From DASSCW01 sp036555005 (GTDB taxonomy: Bacteria; Chloroflexota; Limnocylindria; QHBO01): 7,784 nt of DNA. Both the position numbers and the translations under genes were made by a program. This document shows positions 7,339-7,784 of the stretch, piece by piece (positions within the stretch are counted from its first letter, which is position 1; each line of letters starts with the position of its first letter). The DNA is taken from positions 1 through 7,784 of the forward strand of contig DATBME010000034.1 of assembly GCA_036555005.1 (NCBI GenBank). Reading direction: 5' to 3'. The notes beneath the pieces were generated by a model. The model had not been told where the DNA came from and searched no databases. It saw only the letters and a program-made list of their open reading frames with translations.

Positions 7339-7784
7339 TCAGCGTTCGCGGACGGTGGTGTAGGTCGGCAGGATCTCCCACCAGACCACGCCCGGCGGCA
7401 GGATCACCCGGCCGCCGCCGCGCAGGTAGGTGTACCGGGTGTGGTCCCGGGCCGTCGGCCGCGACCAGCGCACCGGGATCGCCCTGCCGTCCACGTACAG
7501 CACTGCGCGGCCGGCGCCCACCAGGTGGTGGTAGCGGCGCGGGTAGCCGCCCGGATCCGAGCCGGCGTAGACGATGTCCTCCTTGACGTACTGCACCAGC
7601 ACGCTGGTGGCGCTCAGCACGCGGCCGGTCCCGGTGTCGACGTGCTCGGCGCCGGCGTCGTTTCGGCGCCAGGCGTTCAGCCGGCCGTCCCACTGCCAGC
7701 CGAAGTTCCAGAAGCTGTTCGTCCAGAACTGGACGTGGTCGACCGTCTTCCCGTCCGGCAGCTGCGCATCCGCGCTGAACTTCA
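7339..7784 (-). CDS. DUF3048 family protein, C-terminal part; 5' end beyond window edge
   Basis: The last 147 residues of a larger protein are visible, ending at TGA 7341-7339. The frame is open to the right edge; the first complete codon is at 7782. The segment resembles the C-terminal domain of DUF3048 proteins (YerB-like, usually exported lipoproteins of about 300-400 residues). It has an aromatic strand region (FWTNSFWNFGWQWDGRLNAW), then SATSVLVQYVKEDIV, GAGRAVLYVDGRAIPVRW, HTRYTYLRGGG and ILPPGVVWWEILPTY; the pattern of an unmodified-residue core, GxGxxxxxxDGxxxxxxW and a final LxPGxxWxxIxP is typical. The biochemical role of the family is not established. Methionines inside the frame, such as the one encoded at 7620, are internal because the matching sequence continues upstream. 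The assignment comes from remembered family patterns; the missing N-terminal half, with any signal peptide, would confirm it. Confidence 0.82.
   Translation of the reverse strand, partial: KFSADAQLPDGKTVDHVQFWTNSFWNFGWQWDGRLNAWRRNDAGAEHVDTGTGRVLSATSVLVQYVKEDIVYAGSDPGGYPRRYHHLVGAGRAVLYVDGRAIPVRWSRPTARDHTRYTYLRGGGRVILPPGVVWWEILPTYTTVRER

Overview
The window is GC-rich throughout and codes densely on both strands. The genes are bacterial: molybdenum hydroxylase subunits with good Shine-Dalgarno sequences, a CCA-encoding tRNA-Pro, an LCP-family envelope protein, a GGDEF protein and a DUF3048 protein. A form I aerobic CO dehydrogenase together with LCP and DUF3048 proteins in a high-GC genome suggests a soil or sediment bacterium. 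Chloroflexota or a related Terrabacteria lineage (Actinomycetota, Dormibacterota) seems most likely, but nothing here fixes the phylum.

Left part (1-3642, minus strand): a coxM-coxS-coxL operon read right to left. coxM (FAD subunit) is followed after 15 nt by coxS (two [2Fe-2S] clusters), and coxS by coxL (Mo-Cu subunit) after a single nucleotide. coxL runs off the left edge about 70 codons before its expected end. It carries the form I loop AYRCSFR with the copper-ligating cysteine, so the operon should encode a genuine CO dehydrogenase that passes electrons from CO to the respiratory chain. Cofactor-insertion genes (coxD, coxE and others) would lie beyond the left edge.

Middle (3643-5466): a 236-bp non-coding stretch holds the coxM ribosome-binding site and several short inverted repeats. 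A tRNA-Pro(TGG) gene follows on the plus strand. Only 8 bp separate its CCA end from the stop codon of a convergent LCP-family gene on the minus strand. The LCP protein has an unusual multi-pass membrane N-terminus.

Right part (5467-7784): a divergent, probably non-coding region of about 248 bp separates the LCP gene from a plus-strand membrane diguanylate cyclase that has an intact GGDEF site and I-site and a long Ala/Pro-rich C-terminal tail. A short GC-rich hairpin region then separates it from the 3' part of a DUF3048 gene on the minus strand, which runs off the right edge.

The CO dehydrogenase genes form one functional unit. The LCP, GGDEF and DUF3048 genes look like neighbouring envelope and signalling genes without an obvious link to CO oxidation. 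I see no mobile element, CRISPR array or clearly new multi-gene system. The points of interest are the active-site assignment of CoxL, the architecture of the LCP and GGDEF proteins, and the two start-codon and promoter questions in the divergent region.
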